A stretch of 64,000 nt of DNA, taken from assembly GCA_017469885.1 (NCBI GenBank), contig JAFUFO010000036.1, positions 25,991 through 89,990 of the forward strand, written 5' to 3'. Shown here piece after piece: positions 42,625-52,473 of the stretch. This stretch comes from Solobacterium sp. (GTDB taxonomy: Bacteria; Bacillota_I; Bacilli_A; Erysipelotrichales; Erysipelotrichaceae). Position 1 is the stretch's first letter. Every line of letters starts with the position of its first letter. Made by a program: the position numbers and the translations under genes. The notes beneath the pieces are model-generated. The model had not been told where the DNA came from and searched no databases. It was given only the letters and a program-made list of their open reading frames with translations.

Positions 42625-44835
42625 TTAATGCGAGACGCGGTTCACACTGAGTACGCCTTCCACCTTGCGCAGGTTGGCAAGCAGCACTTCCAGCTGTTCC
42701 ACGTTATGAATCTGAATCTTCATCTTGATCGTGGTGGTCAGATCACTCCGGTTAACGGATGCGGAAACCTTCAGCATCGGGGCCCGGGTCTGTGATACCG
42801 ACGTAACGATATCGGTCAGAAGGAAGTTACGGTCTTCCGCAATGATTACAAGGTCACTGTCATACAGACGCTCCCGGTCCTCTTCATCCCATCGGCATTC
42901 GATCAGACGTGCATTTTCCGCCGTCACGTTGGAACAGCTGCGTCGGTGAACCTTGACGCCTTCCCCTTTGGTCACATATCCGATGATCGGATCGCCGTAT
43001 ACCGGAAGACAGCACTGGGCAAGCGAAAGTTTGATCGACTCGATGCCCGGCACGATGATTCCGGCCTTCGTCATAACATGCTTTTTGGCCGTCTCTCTTG
43101 AAGTCAGCCGGCGGGTCAGTTCCTCATCGCCGTTGACGCTGCGCTTCTGATTCGTCAGCTTTTCGCATACGGCAGTAGGATTGATCGTCTTGACCGCAAG
43201 TCCGTACATCAGATCGGTATAATCACGGGCGGAGAATTCCTTCATGATCGCTTCGATCTTCTTTTTCTCCATGTAGGCCTTCGGATCAAAGCCGCGTTTC
43301 TTCAGCTCATCCGTCAGGACCTTTTCACCCTGGTCGACCATCGACTCACGTTTTTCGGTTTCCCGCTTGGCAAACCATGCGCGGATCTTGTTTTTCGCCT
43401 GGTTGGTTTTGACAAATTTCAGCCAGTCCTCCGACGGACCGGTGCCCTTCATCGTACGGATACTGACGACATCACCGGTATGCAGTTCCGTATTGAGCGG
43501 AACCATGGCATCGTTGACGATCGCGCCGACTGCAGTATGTCCGACATCGGTATGGATCCGGTATGCAAAGTCAATCGGCGTTGCGCCGTTGGGAAGATCG
43601 ATGACGCGGCCCTTCGGCGTCATGACATAAACATTCGCCTCAAAGACATCCCGCTGCAGGGTTGCCATGTATTCACTGGCGCTTTCGTCTTCACTGTCAC
43701 TGGTGAACACCGCAAAATCACGGAACCAGGAGAGTTTGTCCTCGATCTCCTTCTGTTCCGTACGGGCATCATAGTGACCGCCCTCCTTATACCGCCAGTG
43801 GGCTGCGACACCTCGTTCTGCGATGGCATCCATCTCTTCCGTGCGGATCTGCACTTCAAAAATCTTGCCTTCATCCGCCATGATCGTCGTATGAAGCGAC
43901 TGATACATGTTGGTCTTCGGCATCGCGATATAGTCTTTCAGACGACCTGGAATCGGCTTGTATTTGGCATGAATGTAGCCAAGCACTTCATAACAGTTCA
44001 GCTCGGTCTTGGTCACGATACGGATTGCGAGCAGATCGAGGATCTCTTCAAAGCGCTTGTTGCGGGCAACCATCTTGTGATAGATGGAATACAGATGCTT
44101 GGAACGGCCAAAAATGCGGAATTCAATATCATGTTCCCGCAGCATCTCCGAGATCTCGGAAATCATCTTCTGGACGGACTCATCCCGCTCCTGTTTCTTG
44201 TTTTCGACAAGGTGCGCGATCCGGTAGTATTCCTTGCGGTTGAGATAATAGAAGGATAGATCCTCCAGTTCATTCTTGATGGCACTGATACCAAGGCGGT
44301 GTGCAATCGGCGCATAGACATCCAGTGTTTCTGCTGCGATTCGCTTCTGACTGGCCTCAGGCTGGTATTCCAGCGTACGCATGTTATGAAGCCGGTCAGC
44401 CAGCTTGATGAGAATCACGCGGACATCCCGTGCCATCGCAATAAAGATCTTCCGATGGTTGGCGGCCTGATATTCCGGGTCATCTTTCCCCTTGAATTTC
44501 AGAGCACCGATCTTCGTGACAGATTCCACAAGATCGGCGATTTCATCATCAAACAGTCTGGCAAGTTCCTCACGGGAGATGCCGGTATCTTCAATCGTAT
44601 CATGCAGGAGTCCTGCCGCGATCGTCTTGGGACCGACCCGCAGCGTCGCAAGAATATAAGCGACATTGTACAGGTGGGAGGTATACGGCTCGCCGCTGCG
44701 CCGGAACTGTCCGGCATGCGCCTCTGCCGCATAGTTTGCGGCACGCGAAATAAGGTCCAGGCTTTCCTGGTTATGAATATAGGTTTTTGCTTCGCTCAGA
44801 ACATCGTCTGCGCCTGCGTTTTTATATTCCGCCAT
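42625..44835 (-). CDS. relA: Bifunctional (p)ppGpp synthetase/hydrolase
   Basis: Stringent-response enzyme of the Rel type. The 736-residue protein has the HD hydrolase domain (HAGQFRRSGEPYTSHL, LLHDTIEDTG, LIKLADRLHNMRT), the synthetase domain (FRIFGRSKHLYSIYHKM, KPIPGRLKDYIAMPKTNMYQSLHT), TGS (TPKGRVIDLPNGATPIDFAYRIHTDVGH), and C-terminal zinc-finger and ACT domains (RSCSNVTAENARLIECRW, LRKVEGVLSVNRVSH). Both activities should be intact. GGAGGTAAGGT precedes the ATG. No terminator separates it from the hisS promoter. Confidence 0.96.
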   Translation of the reverse strand: MAEYKNAGADDVLSEAKTYIHNQESLDLISRAANYAAEAHAGQFRRSGEPYTSHLYNVAYILATLRVGPKTIAAGLLHDTIEDTGISREELARLFDDEIADLVESVTKIGALKFKGKDDPEYQAANHRKIFIAMARDVRVILIKLADRLHNMRTLEYQPEASQKRIAAETLDVYAPIAHRLGISAIKNELEDLSFYYLNRKEYYRIAHLVENKKQERDESVQKMISEISEMLREHDIEFRIFGRSKHLYSIYHKMVARNKRFEEILDLLAIRIVTKTELNCYEVLGYIHAKYKPIPGRLKDYIAMPKTNMYQSLHTTIMADEGKIFEVQIRTEEMDAIAERGVAAHWRYKEGGHYDARTEQKEIEDKLSWFRDFAVFTSDSEDESASEYMATLQRDVFEANVYVMTPKGRVIDLPNGATPIDFAYRIHTDVGHTAVGAIVNDAMVPLNTELHTGDVVSIRTMKGTGPSEDWLKFVKTNQAKNKIRAWFAKRETEKRESMVDQGEKVLTDELKKRGFDPKAYMEKKKIEAIMKEFSARDYTDLMYGLAVKTINPTAVCEKLTNQKRSVNGDEELTRRLTSRETAKKHVMTKAGIIVPGIESIKLSLAQCCLPVYGDPIIGYVTKGEGVKVHRRSCSNVTAENARLIECRWDEEDRERLYDSDLVIIAEDRNFLLTDIVTSVSQTRAPMLKVSASVNRSDLTTTIKMKIQIHNVEQLEVLLANLRKVEGVLSVNRVSH

Positions 44836-44855
44836 ACCTTACCTCCTTCCGCGTT

Positions 44856-44887
44856 AGAAAAATACCGAAGAGAGATTTCTCTTCGGT
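44856..44887 (-). terminator. apt terminator
   Basis: On minus ACCGAAGAGA (44878-44887) pairs with TCTCTTCGGT (44864-44873) around AATC, then TATTTTTC. It separates apt from relA. Confidence 0.88.
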
Positions 44888-44906
44888 GTTACATCAGCAT
44901 CCGCAC

Positions 44907-45437
44907 TTACTCACTGTCAGGCAGTTCCATAAGCGCCCGGACTTCGTAGCCTTCCAGCAGCTTTCTGCCGGGAAGTCCTTCGAGCTCGATAATGAACAGG
45001 TATCCCGCAACAACACCGCCGAGCTGTTCGATCAGTTCAGCCGTTGCCTTTGCGGTTCCGCCGGTTGCGAGCAGGTCGTCGATGACGACGCAGCGCTGTC
45101 CCGGAAGAATGCTGTCCTTATGGATAAACAGTTCATTGGAACCATATTCAAGGTCATATTTGACGGAAATCGTTTCACGCGGAAGCTTTCCGGGCTTGCG
45201 TACCGGGACAAATCCGATACCAAGTTCCAGCGCAACCGGCGCACCGAAAATGAAGCCGCGGCTTTCCGGTCCGATAATGACATCCGCACCCATTTCCTTT
45301 GCGATTGCCGCAAGCTGATCGACCGATTCCTTAAATGCTTCGCCGTTCTGCAGAATCGGTGTTACGTCACGGAACAGAACACCCTTGATCGGATAATCAG
45401 GGATTGTCGCAATATACTCTTTGAGATCTACAGCCAT
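44907..45437 (-). CDS. apt: Adenine phosphoribosyltransferase
   Basis: Salvages adenine to AMP using PRPP. The 176-residue protein starts MAVDLKEYIATIPDYPIKGVLFRDVTP, has GPESRGFIFGAPVALELGIGFVPVRKPGKLP and the PRPP motif CVVIDDLLATGGTA (about 117-130). The ATG at 45437 is chosen over an upstream TTG because the protein then matches the family start and AAGGAA lies upstream. It sits next to recJ and relA, a familiar Bacillota order. Confidence 0.97.
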   Translation of the reverse strand: MAVDLKEYIATIPDYPIKGVLFRDVTPILQNGEAFKESVDQLAAIAKEMGADVIIGPESRGFIFGAPVALELGIGFVPVRKPGKLPRETISVKYDLEYGSNELFIHKDSILPGQRCVVIDDLLATGGTAKATAELIEQLGGVVAGYLFIIELEGLPGRKLLEGYEVRALMELPDSE

Positions 45438-45541
45438 AATGAATTCCTTTCCTGACAACTATAAAATTTTTAGAAATAACTAGGTTACGCAATGAGTATA
45501 GCATTTTTTCAAACGTGCGGAATCAATTCTTTAAAGCGTTA

Positions 45542-47137
45542 TCATTCCGCTTCAAAAGCCTCGATCCGCAGTTCAATCCGCAGCCGGTCACGGAACCGGC
45601 TCACGTACGGGGTTCCGATCACCCACGGAAGTGACCGTGCCGGTTCACTTCCGGATGACGTGAACTGCACTCCTTCATATCCCCCGCAGGAATTGACAAA
45701 GAAATATCGCGTCACACGGTCATAGGGCGTTACCCGCTGAAGAACGGGATCCTTTACCGCCGCCGTTGTGATCAGTTCATGGGGATATGGGCGCATCGCC
45801 TCAAACGCCATGACTTCTTCAAGACTCAGATGATCCGGATGAATCAGGAATGCCGGTTCTGCCGGTTCCTGTTCGGCTATCGTGATCTGCCCCATTTTCT
45901 CCTGGACATGCATTCGGAAGTCCTCAAACCGGGATTCTTTTACCGCGATTCCTACCGCACCGGTATGCCCGCCGAACTGTTCGAGTTCCTCAAATCCGCT
46001 GAAGAACGAATACATGTCAAATCCGGCAGTACTGCGGCCGCTGCCCTTTAACAGATCATCATGACGGGAGAAGACCAGTACCGGCTTATGCCAGGTTTTC
46101 GCAAGCCGTCCTGCCGCGATCCCGTTGACCCCTTCAAAGAAGGATTCATCAAAGATGACCGGAAACGGAGAATCATCCGCAAGTTCAAGGGCCCGTTTCA
46201 CCATCGCATCAGAGCGTCTGCGCCGGGCACTGTTCACCCGTTCAAGCTGGGATGCGTAATGGTCGATCTGGGCACGGTTCCGGCACAGCAGAAACGGAAC
46301 CAGTGTATTTACGTTGGACGTGTCATTCATGCGCGCCACACTGTTCAGCTTCGGCACGATCTGGAATGACACTGCCGTCGCATCGACTGGTGAACCGTTC
46401 CGCAATAACGGAAGCACCGCGGGCAGTGCACCATGCTCGATGGCTTTCAATCCCGCCCGGATGATCCGGCGGTTCTCCCGCCAGACCGGCATGACATCCC
46501 CGATCAGCGCAATGGCGGCAATCGCCGTATGCATCGGTACATCACCGAACAGTTTCCGGGAGATTTCCAGGACAACCCCGGCACCGGAAAGATTCGCAAA
46601 CGCCGGCTCCATGACATCGGGATGCAGAAGGATGTCACACGGAACTTCTTCTTCAATCGTATGGTGATCCGTCACGATCACATCCATGCCGTATTCTTTT
46701 GCCCTGGCAAGTGCCTCAAAGCACTTTACGCCGTTATCGACGGTAATGATCAGCTGATACCCCTTCTCATGCGCAAGCGTTACCGTCTGCGCAGAAAGTC
46801 CATAGCCTTCCCTGAAGCGGTCCGGAATATAGTACCCGTTTGCAATGCCGAGACGGTCGAGGATATCTTTCATCAGCGCGGTGGAACAGATTCCATCGGC
46901 ATCATAGTCTCCGGCAACGAACACCTTCTCGCTGTGTTCCTTTGCGCGCATCAGTCTGCGGCAGACAAGATCGAGGTTTTCACATGCGGAAACACGCAGA
47001 TCTTCTGAAGGATCCAGCAGTTCCGCAATCTGATCATCCGTCAGATCGGAAGCCGCAATCGCCGCAGCCGGAAGTGCGGGAATATTCCAGCGCTTCGAAA
47101 CCGTTTCAGTGTCGGGAGAAATTACACGGAATGTCAT
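45542..47137 (-). CDS. recJ: Single-stranded-DNA exonuclease RecJ
   Basis: 5'-3' exonuclease in recombination and mismatch repair. The 531-residue protein has the DHH domain motifs VAGDYDADGICSTALM (about 75-90), ITVDNGVKCFEA, VTDHHTIEEEVP and LSGAGVVLEISRKLF, and a DHHA1 domain with SGRSTAGFDMYSFFSGFEELEQFGGHTGAVGI. It is slightly short because the C-terminal part after the OB-like domain is reduced. Its start overlaps the murD stop. Confidence 0.94.
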   Translation of the reverse strand: MTFRVISPDTETVSKRWNIPALPAAAIAASDLTDDQIAELLDPSEDLRVSACENLDLVCRRLMRAKEHSEKVFVAGDYDADGICSTALMKDILDRLGIANGYYIPDRFREGYGLSAQTVTLAHEKGYQLIITVDNGVKCFEALARAKEYGMDVIVTDHHTIEEEVPCDILLHPDVMEPAFANLSGAGVVLEISRKLFGDVPMHTAIAAIALIGDVMPVWRENRRIIRAGLKAIEHGALPAVLPLLRNGSPVDATAVSFQIVPKLNSVARMNDTSNVNTLVPFLLCRNRAQIDHYASQLERVNSARRRRSDAMVKRALELADDSPFPVIFDESFFEGVNGIAAGRLAKTWHKPVLVFSRHDDLLKGSGRSTAGFDMYSFFSGFEELEQFGGHTGAVGIAVKESRFEDFRMHVQEKMGQITIAEQEPAEPAFLIHPDHLSLEEVMAFEAMRPYPHELITTAAVKDPVLQRVTPYDRVTRYFFVNSCGGYEGVQFTSSGSEPARSLPWVIGTPYVSRFRDRLRIELRIEAFEAE

Positions 47138-48438
47138 GATTCCAGAACCATCCTGCGGAAGACTTCGCCCCGCTCTTCAAAGTTTTTGAAGTGGTCATAA
47201 CTGGAAGCCGCCGGCGATAACAGCAGAATATGCCCTTTGCGGCAATGCTGCCTTCCGCATTCCACAGCTTCGGCAAGATCTTCGCACACATGCATGTTTT
47301 CATGCGTCATACCAGCCTGTTTCAGTTCTTCATAGATACGTTTTCCGGTCGCATACATGAAGACAGCCGTCAGATTGGGATGCGCATGGAGGTATTCCTC
47401 CAGTTCATGATATTCAATGCCGCGGTCCATTCCGCCGATCAGAATGACATCGGTCTCCGGCAGTGCCTCGACGGCCGCAATGCTTGCCTGGCCGATCGTT
47501 GAAATACTGTCATTCACAAAACGGATGCCGTCCTTCTCGCCAAGATATTCCAGACGGTGATGAAGCGGTGTAAAGGACGCCGCTGCCTGAAGGAACTGTT
47601 CATCGCTGATTCCGCAGGCACTGCCGATCGCCCAGGCCGTCGCAAGATTCACCATATTATGGTGTCCGATGAGTCTGGTCTCCGGCACATTCAGCGTACG
47701 GTCCTGAACACGCAGAAGCGTTCCTTCCGCAGAAATATCGCGTCCGATCAGAAGTGCATCCGGACGTTCACCCACATACGGAAGGTCTTTGCCGAGAATG
47801 GCAGGTTCGCCCTCTTTCTGGTGGCGGAACACATTTGCCTTCGCATCTCCGTATGCCTGAAAACTCTCATAGTGGTCCAGATGTTCCTCATAGAGATTCA
47901 GGTAGACTGCAATATGCGGGCTGTACAGACAGTCTTCCAGCTGATGGCAGGAAACCTCAAACGCACACCGGTCTTCGTCTTCAAGTTCTTCGAGAATATC
48001 AAAACACGGGATGCCGATATTCCCGATCAGATGGGTATGATACTTTGCGGAAAGCACCGCATGAACCAACGAGGTCGTGGTGCTCTTTCCTTTTGTGCCG
48101 GTGACACCGACGGTCTGAAATGCATGATGTTTCAGAAACAGATGGGTCTGCTGGGTAATATTGGAGCGGTCCATGCCGCGCGGAATGACAATGCCGGGGG
48201 ATTTCAGGATCATGTCATAAGCAGAAAAATCCGTATCATCCTGCAAGAGCACCCTGGTATTTCCGAATGAGGCTGCATTTTCCTTCAGCGCCTCCGTCAC
48301 ATTCCCTTCCGCAATATCGACCGGAAGATCCGGACAAAGCGAACGGATCCAGCGCAGGGACGACTTTCCTTCCCGGCCAAATCCCCAGATCAGAATACGC
48401 TTCCCTTCAAATTCTGTTTTCCAGGCATCACGGTTCAT
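47134..48438 (-). CDS. murD: UDP-N-acetylmuramoyl-alanine--glutamate ligase
   Basis: Adds glutamate to UDP-MurNAc-L-Ala. The 434-residue Mur ligase has ILIWGFGREGKSSLRWI, KSPGI, VGVTGTKGKSTTTSLVHAVL (P-loop), FEVSCHQLED, NLYEEHLDHY and VNDSISTIGQASIAAVEALPET. The start at 48438 lies 20 bp after the upstream epimerase stop, with GGAGGAG overlapping that stop region. Because a MurL-like epimerase gene is next to it, this enzyme may accept L-Glu (MurD2 behaviour) rather than D-Glu. That is inference. Confidence 0.94.
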   Translation of the reverse strand: MNRDAWKTEFEGKRILIWGFGREGKSSLRWIRSLCPDLPVDIAEGNVTEALKENAASFGNTRVLLQDDTDFSAYDMILKSPGIVIPRGMDRSNITQQTHLFLKHHAFQTVGVTGTKGKSTTTSLVHAVLSAKYHTHLIGNIGIPCFDILEELEDEDRCAFEVSCHQLEDCLYSPHIAVYLNLYEEHLDHYESFQAYGDAKANVFRHQKEGEPAILGKDLPYVGERPDALLIGRDISAEGTLLRVQDRTLNVPETRLIGHHNMVNLATAWAIGSACGISDEQFLQAAASFTPLHHRLEYLGEKDGIRFVNDSISTIGQASIAAVEALPETDVILIGGMDRGIEYHELEEYLHAHPNLTAVFMYATGKRIYEELKQAGMTHENMHVCEDLAEAVECGRQHCRKGHILLLSPAASSYDHFKNFEERGEVFRRMVLES

Positions 48439-48458
48439 CGGTTCTTCATCTCCTCCAG

Positions 48459-49805
48459 TCACTGCTTCAGCAGGTTCTGATATTCTTCCGGCACAAGGTT
48501 TTCGCTGTTGAACTGCGTCCAGTCAACTTCCTTGTTTCGATAGTATTCATAGTAGGACGTCTGCGTATAGTTCTGATACAGCGCAGGCAGCGCCTCACCG
48601 TTACGTTCATGATTCCGGATTGACATTGCGATCGCGGTATTGACTTCCTCCTGGGTACCGGCACATCCGGCCGGATTGTTATCCTGGATTCCGGTAAGCT
48701 GATCCAGAACCTCCTGCATGCCTGCATCATTCAGCATATCCGTACCGAAAATAGACACGAGACGATCATCTGAGAGGTACGCCGACAGCATCACACAGAC
48801 ATAAAGGCACTTGGCGCAATGACCGCACCAGCGTCCTTCCTTCTTTCCGGTATTGCAGGAACAGAACACGGAATGATATTCCTCCATTCCCGAAAACAGA
48901 CCGGCGGTCTGAAGTTCCGTCAGCGGCCGAAGCAGACTGAAATAATGGACTTCCGGTGTAATATAAGCATCCATGTACCGCTTGAATTCGCGTTCAAACG
49001 CAAAGGTTCTGGAGTACTGGTGGTTCACCTTACAGCCGTTGATCGCATAGTCATTCGCAGACGCTTCATTGGACAGACAGATGTTCTGAATTCCATAGAT
49101 GACCGCAGTCAGTGAAGCCGCAAATGCACAGAGCGCAGAAAACGGCGTATGTCCGTTTAAGAAGCCTGCCTTATTGAATTCCAGCATGCGGATATCAATA
49201 TTCCGCTCCGCAATGATCAGCTGTTTCCCCTGATAACCGGCAGCCTGCGCGGAGTGCACCGCAGCCATGACATGATTGATGATAAAGGCGTGGTTCTCTT
49301 CCTTTCTGCCGGATAACAGGTTCAGACTGACAAGCGAATTCTTTCCTCCGCCGACCGGAATCAGGTTTCCCGAAAACCGGCGCTGATCCACATGGCCGGT
49401 GATCGGCTCTCCGGTAGAGCGCAGATCCATAAATGTTTCCGGGTCTGCCGCAATATTGTTTTTATAGAAGAATTCCCCAAGCCCGTTATAGTACAGGTTT
49501 TTCCACCAGGCAGTCTGGTCGCTGTCAAGCTGTCCGCATTCTACGATTACTGTAGGTGCACAGGTCAGTTTCCAATAGGAAATCAGCTCCATCAGACCAA
49601 GCGAAAATGCCGCCTCACGGACCGTCCTCAGATTTGCATAGGTCGCACCGCCGGCAGGTTTGGTCAGAATTAATTCCGGATTAAAATGACTCAGTCCTTC
49701 GATTTCAAAATCGAACTGAACATCCAGCTCATCTTCACTTTCGATGATGGCAAAATCATGATAATAAAAGACCGGATAACGTCTGCTTACATCGCTGTAT
49801 TCCAT
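48459..49805 (-). CDS. murL: MurL-type UDP-MurNAc-L-Ala-L-Glu epimerase (probable)
   Basis: A 448-residue protein with a PP-loop-like ATP site PVGGGKNSLVSLNLL (about 150-164), LIIAERNIDIRMLEFNKAGFLNGHTPFSAL and a Cys cluster CSCN...RWCGHCAKC (C315, C317, C327, C330, C333). This fits the MurL family, which inverts the terminal L-Glu of UDP-MurNAc-L-Ala-L-Glu to D-Glu using ATP and works with MurD2. The directly adjacent murD, in the same operon, supports this. I recognise the family from motifs and context only; another ATP-pyrophosphatase role remains possible. Confidence 0.75.
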   Translation of the reverse strand: MEYSDVSRRYPVFYYHDFAIIESEDELDVQFDFEIEGLSHFNPELILTKPAGGATYANLRTVREAAFSLGLMELISYWKLTCAPTVIVECGQLDSDQTAWWKNLYYNGLGEFFYKNNIAADPETFMDLRSTGEPITGHVDQRRFSGNLIPVGGGKNSLVSLNLLSGRKEENHAFIINHVMAAVHSAQAAGYQGKQLIIAERNIDIRMLEFNKAGFLNGHTPFSALCAFAASLTAVIYGIQNICLSNEASANDYAINGCKVNHQYSRTFAFEREFKRYMDAYITPEVHYFSLLRPLTELQTAGLFSGMEEYHSVFCSCNTGKKEGRWCGHCAKCLYVCVMLSAYLSDDRLVSIFGTDMLNDAGMQEVLDQLTGIQDNNPAGCAGTQEEVNTAIAMSIRNHERNGEALPALYQNYTQTSYYEYYRNKEVDWTQFNSENLVPEEYQNLLKQ

Positions 49806-49848
49806 AATTGCCCCTAGTATATCGGTTTTTTGATAAAGGTTCCATAGA

Positions 49849-49872
49849 ATACGGCAGCCGAAGCTGCCGTAT
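49849..49872. terminator. Hairpin after secDF
   Basis: ATACGGCAGC (49849-49858), loop CGAA, GCTGCCGTAT (49863-49872). The stem is strong; the T tract is weak on minus (TTCTATGG), so termination may be partial and allow read-through into the murL-murD genes. Confidence 0.55.
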
Positions 49873-49891
49873 CATTTTCTATTCACGACTG

Positions 49892-52180
49892 TTATGCGTT
49901 GATTCCCTTGAAGGTGTATTCATCCAGGGTCTCTTTGTTCTCTTTCTTCTTTTTCGGCTTATCCTTCGGTTTGTAATTCTGACGGATCCAGCACCACAGA
50001 CGCGGCGCTACGAAGATCGAGGAGAATGTACCGGCAATCATACCGACGAGCATCGCGAAGGTAAATGTGAAGATGGAACGGCTTCCGAGAACCAGCAGCA
50101 TGATGACCGGAAGAAGCGTTGTGAGCGAACTGTACAGGGAGACAAGGAGTGTCTTATCCAGTGCGTCATTGACGATCTTCGCATAGTCTGCCTTGCCCTT
50201 GGTCTCCGCAACGGTCTCACGGACACGGTCGAAGACGACGATCGAGTTATTAATGGAATAACCGATGATCGTAAGCAGGACAGAGATAACTTCCGTATTG
50301 ACCTCCAGACGCAGGATGGCAAACATTGCCAGCGTAATCAGGACGTCATGTACAAGTGCGACAAGACAGGATATCGCATAGTCCCATTCATAACGGAATG
50401 CGATATATGCCAGCATCGCGATCCACGCAACGATCGTAAGAATGAATGCGTTGCGGACAAGCTCGCGGCCGACGACCGGGGTAACGACGTTGTCGCCCGG
50501 TTCCTGACCGAAGCGGTCAGCGAATACGGTCTTGATTTCCTTGAGCTGATCGGTTGTCAGCGCCTGCTTTGTGGTCGCATAGACAGTTGAATCACCGGCA
50601 GCCTGATAGCTGAATCCGGTATAGCCAAGATCGGCAAGTTCCGAAGAAACCTCATCAATCGTGATTGCGGAATCACTGGTAACAGTGAGCTTGGTTCCGG
50701 CCGCAAAGTCGATACCAAGGTTCATGAATCCCCTGCCGCCTGCCGCATTGAAGATGCCGGAGATCAGGGCAACACCGAGAATCGCAAGGCTGGTGTAAAT
50801 GAGATACTTGGCCTTCTTGATGTAATCATATCCGCGGATGCCGAAGTAGAACTGTGCTTCGCCCTTGGATACATCCGGGATCTGGTCTTTCTTAACACCG
50901 AACAGTTCCGGTTTGTTATCAAACTTGCCGGATCCGACAAGCTGATTGAGCAGCCATCTGGAGAATGCAACGTTGATGACGAGTGTACCGATGACGGTAA
51001 TGATCAGCATGGTCGCAAAGCCGCGTACGGCACCGTTGCCCCAGATATACATGATGAGGCCGGCAATCAGGGTTGTGAGCTGGGCATCGAAGATTGCGGA
51101 GAAGGATTGTTTCTGACCTTCCGCTACCGCAGCACGAACCGAACGGCCCTTGTAGAGTTCCTGACGGATACGCTCATAGCTGATGATATTGGCGTCAACA
51201 GTCATGCCGACACCAAGTACCAGCGCGCCGATTGCGGTCAGGGTAAATACAGCACCCATCAGACCATACAGTCCGAATACTGCCCAGATGTATGCCGCCA
51301 GCATGATGACAGATACAACACCCGGCAGACGATACTTCCATACCATGAATGCAAGAACAAGCAGAACACCGAGCAGACCGGCAATTGCCGTACGATGCAG
51401 AGCGTCCGCACCATACTGTGCGCTGACGACGTTACTGGAGATTTCGGTCATCTTTACCGGCAGAGATCCGGAATTGATCAGTTCCGCAAGGGTCCGCGCT
51501 TCCGCATCCGTGAAGTTTCCTTCAATGATGCAGTCACCGTTGATGGTGCCGCGTACGGTTGCCGCACTGATATACTTCGGCTCCTGTCCGGCAGCCGCTT
51601 TCGCATTTTCTGCCTTGTAGGTATCGCCCTCTTCCCAGTCGAGCCAGATGATCATGACGTTGTTTCCGCTGCCGCGGGAAGAAACGTCGGCGGTGATCTC
51701 TCCGAACTTTTTCTGATCAGCGATCTTTAAGGATACGATCGGACGTCCGTCCTGATAGGCAAGACTTGCGCCGCCTTCAGTGATGATGGATGAATCCGAA
51801 AGCAGTTCATCATTCACATCACGGAATGTGAGATTGGCGGTGGTACCGATCATTTCACGTGCGCTTTCCTGATCTGCGACACCGGCAAGCTGAACACGGA
51901 CACGGTTGGTTCCTTCCACCGTGATCATCGGTTCACTGACACCGAGCACATTGACACGCTTCTGAATGGAATTTGTCACGGCACTCATATCCACTGCCGC
52001 ATCCGCATTCTCTTCCTCGAGCGGGGTTACCTCATACAGGATTTCAAATCCTCCGACGAGGTCCAGACCGAGATTCAGACTGTTTTTGATGGTGTTGAAT
52101 GTGGCGGCAATCAGAATTACAAGCGCAGCCACAACCACATAGAATGCGGTCAGACTGTTATTCTTTCTGTTGTTGCTCAT
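49892..52180 (-). CDS. secDF: Fused protein translocase subunit SecDF
   Basis: Proton-driven accessory of the Sec translocon. The 762-residue protein joins SecD (six membrane helices with the periplasmic P1 head; LNLGLDLVGGFEILYEV, then GMTVDANIISYERIRQEL) to SecF (GIDFAAGTKLTVTSD, IGYSINNSIVVFDRVRE). One-chain SecDF is typical of Bacillota. The start at 52180 is set by GGAGGATAGAACC. It follows comN closely. Confidence 0.97.
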   Translation of the reverse strand: MSNNRKNNSLTAFYVVVAALVILIAATFNTIKNSLNLGLDLVGGFEILYEVTPLEEENADAAVDMSAVTNSIQKRVNVLGVSEPMITVEGTNRVRVQLAGVADQESAREMIGTTANLTFRDVNDELLSDSSIITEGGASLAYQDGRPIVSLKIADQKKFGEITADVSSRGSGNNVMIIWLDWEEGDTYKAENAKAAAGQEPKYISAATVRGTINGDCIIEGNFTDAEARTLAELINSGSLPVKMTEISSNVVSAQYGADALHRTAIAGLLGVLLVLAFMVWKYRLPGVVSVIMLAAYIWAVFGLYGLMGAVFTLTAIGALVLGVGMTVDANIISYERIRQELYKGRSVRAAVAEGQKQSFSAIFDAQLTTLIAGLIMYIWGNGAVRGFATMLIITVIGTLVINVAFSRWLLNQLVGSGKFDNKPELFGVKKDQIPDVSKGEAQFYFGIRGYDYIKKAKYLIYTSLAILGVALISGIFNAAGGRGFMNLGIDFAAGTKLTVTSDSAITIDEVSSELADLGYTGFSYQAAGDSTVYATTKQALTTDQLKEIKTVFADRFGQEPGDNVVTPVVGRELVRNAFILTIVAWIAMLAYIAFRYEWDYAISCLVALVHDVLITLAMFAILRLEVNTEVISVLLTIIGYSINNSIVVFDRVRETVAETKGKADYAKIVNDALDKTLLVSLYSSLTTLLPVIMLLVLGSRSIFTFTFAMLVGMIAGTFSSIFVAPRLWCWIRQNYKPKDKPKKKKENKETLDEYTFKGINA

Positions 52181-52184
52181 GGTT

Positions 52185-52472
52185 CTATCCTCCAATTAAA
52201 TCCGAAAAATCTGACAGGCTCTGCCGTTTTCCGTCCTCCAGAGCCTTCCTGGCAAGAAACTTCACAAGGTCATCCGCTCTGACCGAGATGATCTCGGCAG
52301 CAGCTTCATGAAGACTGCGCGGCGGATGCTTCCGAAACAGATCTTCCGAAAGGTATGACTCCAGGCTCTGATACGTAAGAGAATTCAGGCTTTCACGCTT
52401 CAGCTGCTGCAGCTTGATTACCATAATCATCTGAACTTCCGTGTTGTCGACATCAAACTGCGCAGTTCTCAT
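52185..52472 (-). CDS. ComN-like post-transcriptional regulator
   Basis: A 95-residue protein with LKRESLNSLTYQSLESYLSEDLFRKHPPRSLHEAAAEIISVRADDLVKFLARKA. This resembles the ComN (YrzD) family, which in Bacillus is encoded close to secDF and binds the comE leader to localise competence mRNA. The match is from memory of the pattern plus location. The start codon directly follows a T-rich terminator-like tail; GAGGAG lies 14 bp upstream, inside a large hairpin. Confidence 0.65.
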   Translation of the reverse strand: MRTAQFDVDNTEVQMIMVIKLQQLKRESLNSLTYQSLESYLSEDLFRKHPPRSLHEAAAEIISVRADDLVKFLARKALEDGKRQSLSDFSDLIGG

Positions 52473-52473
52473 G

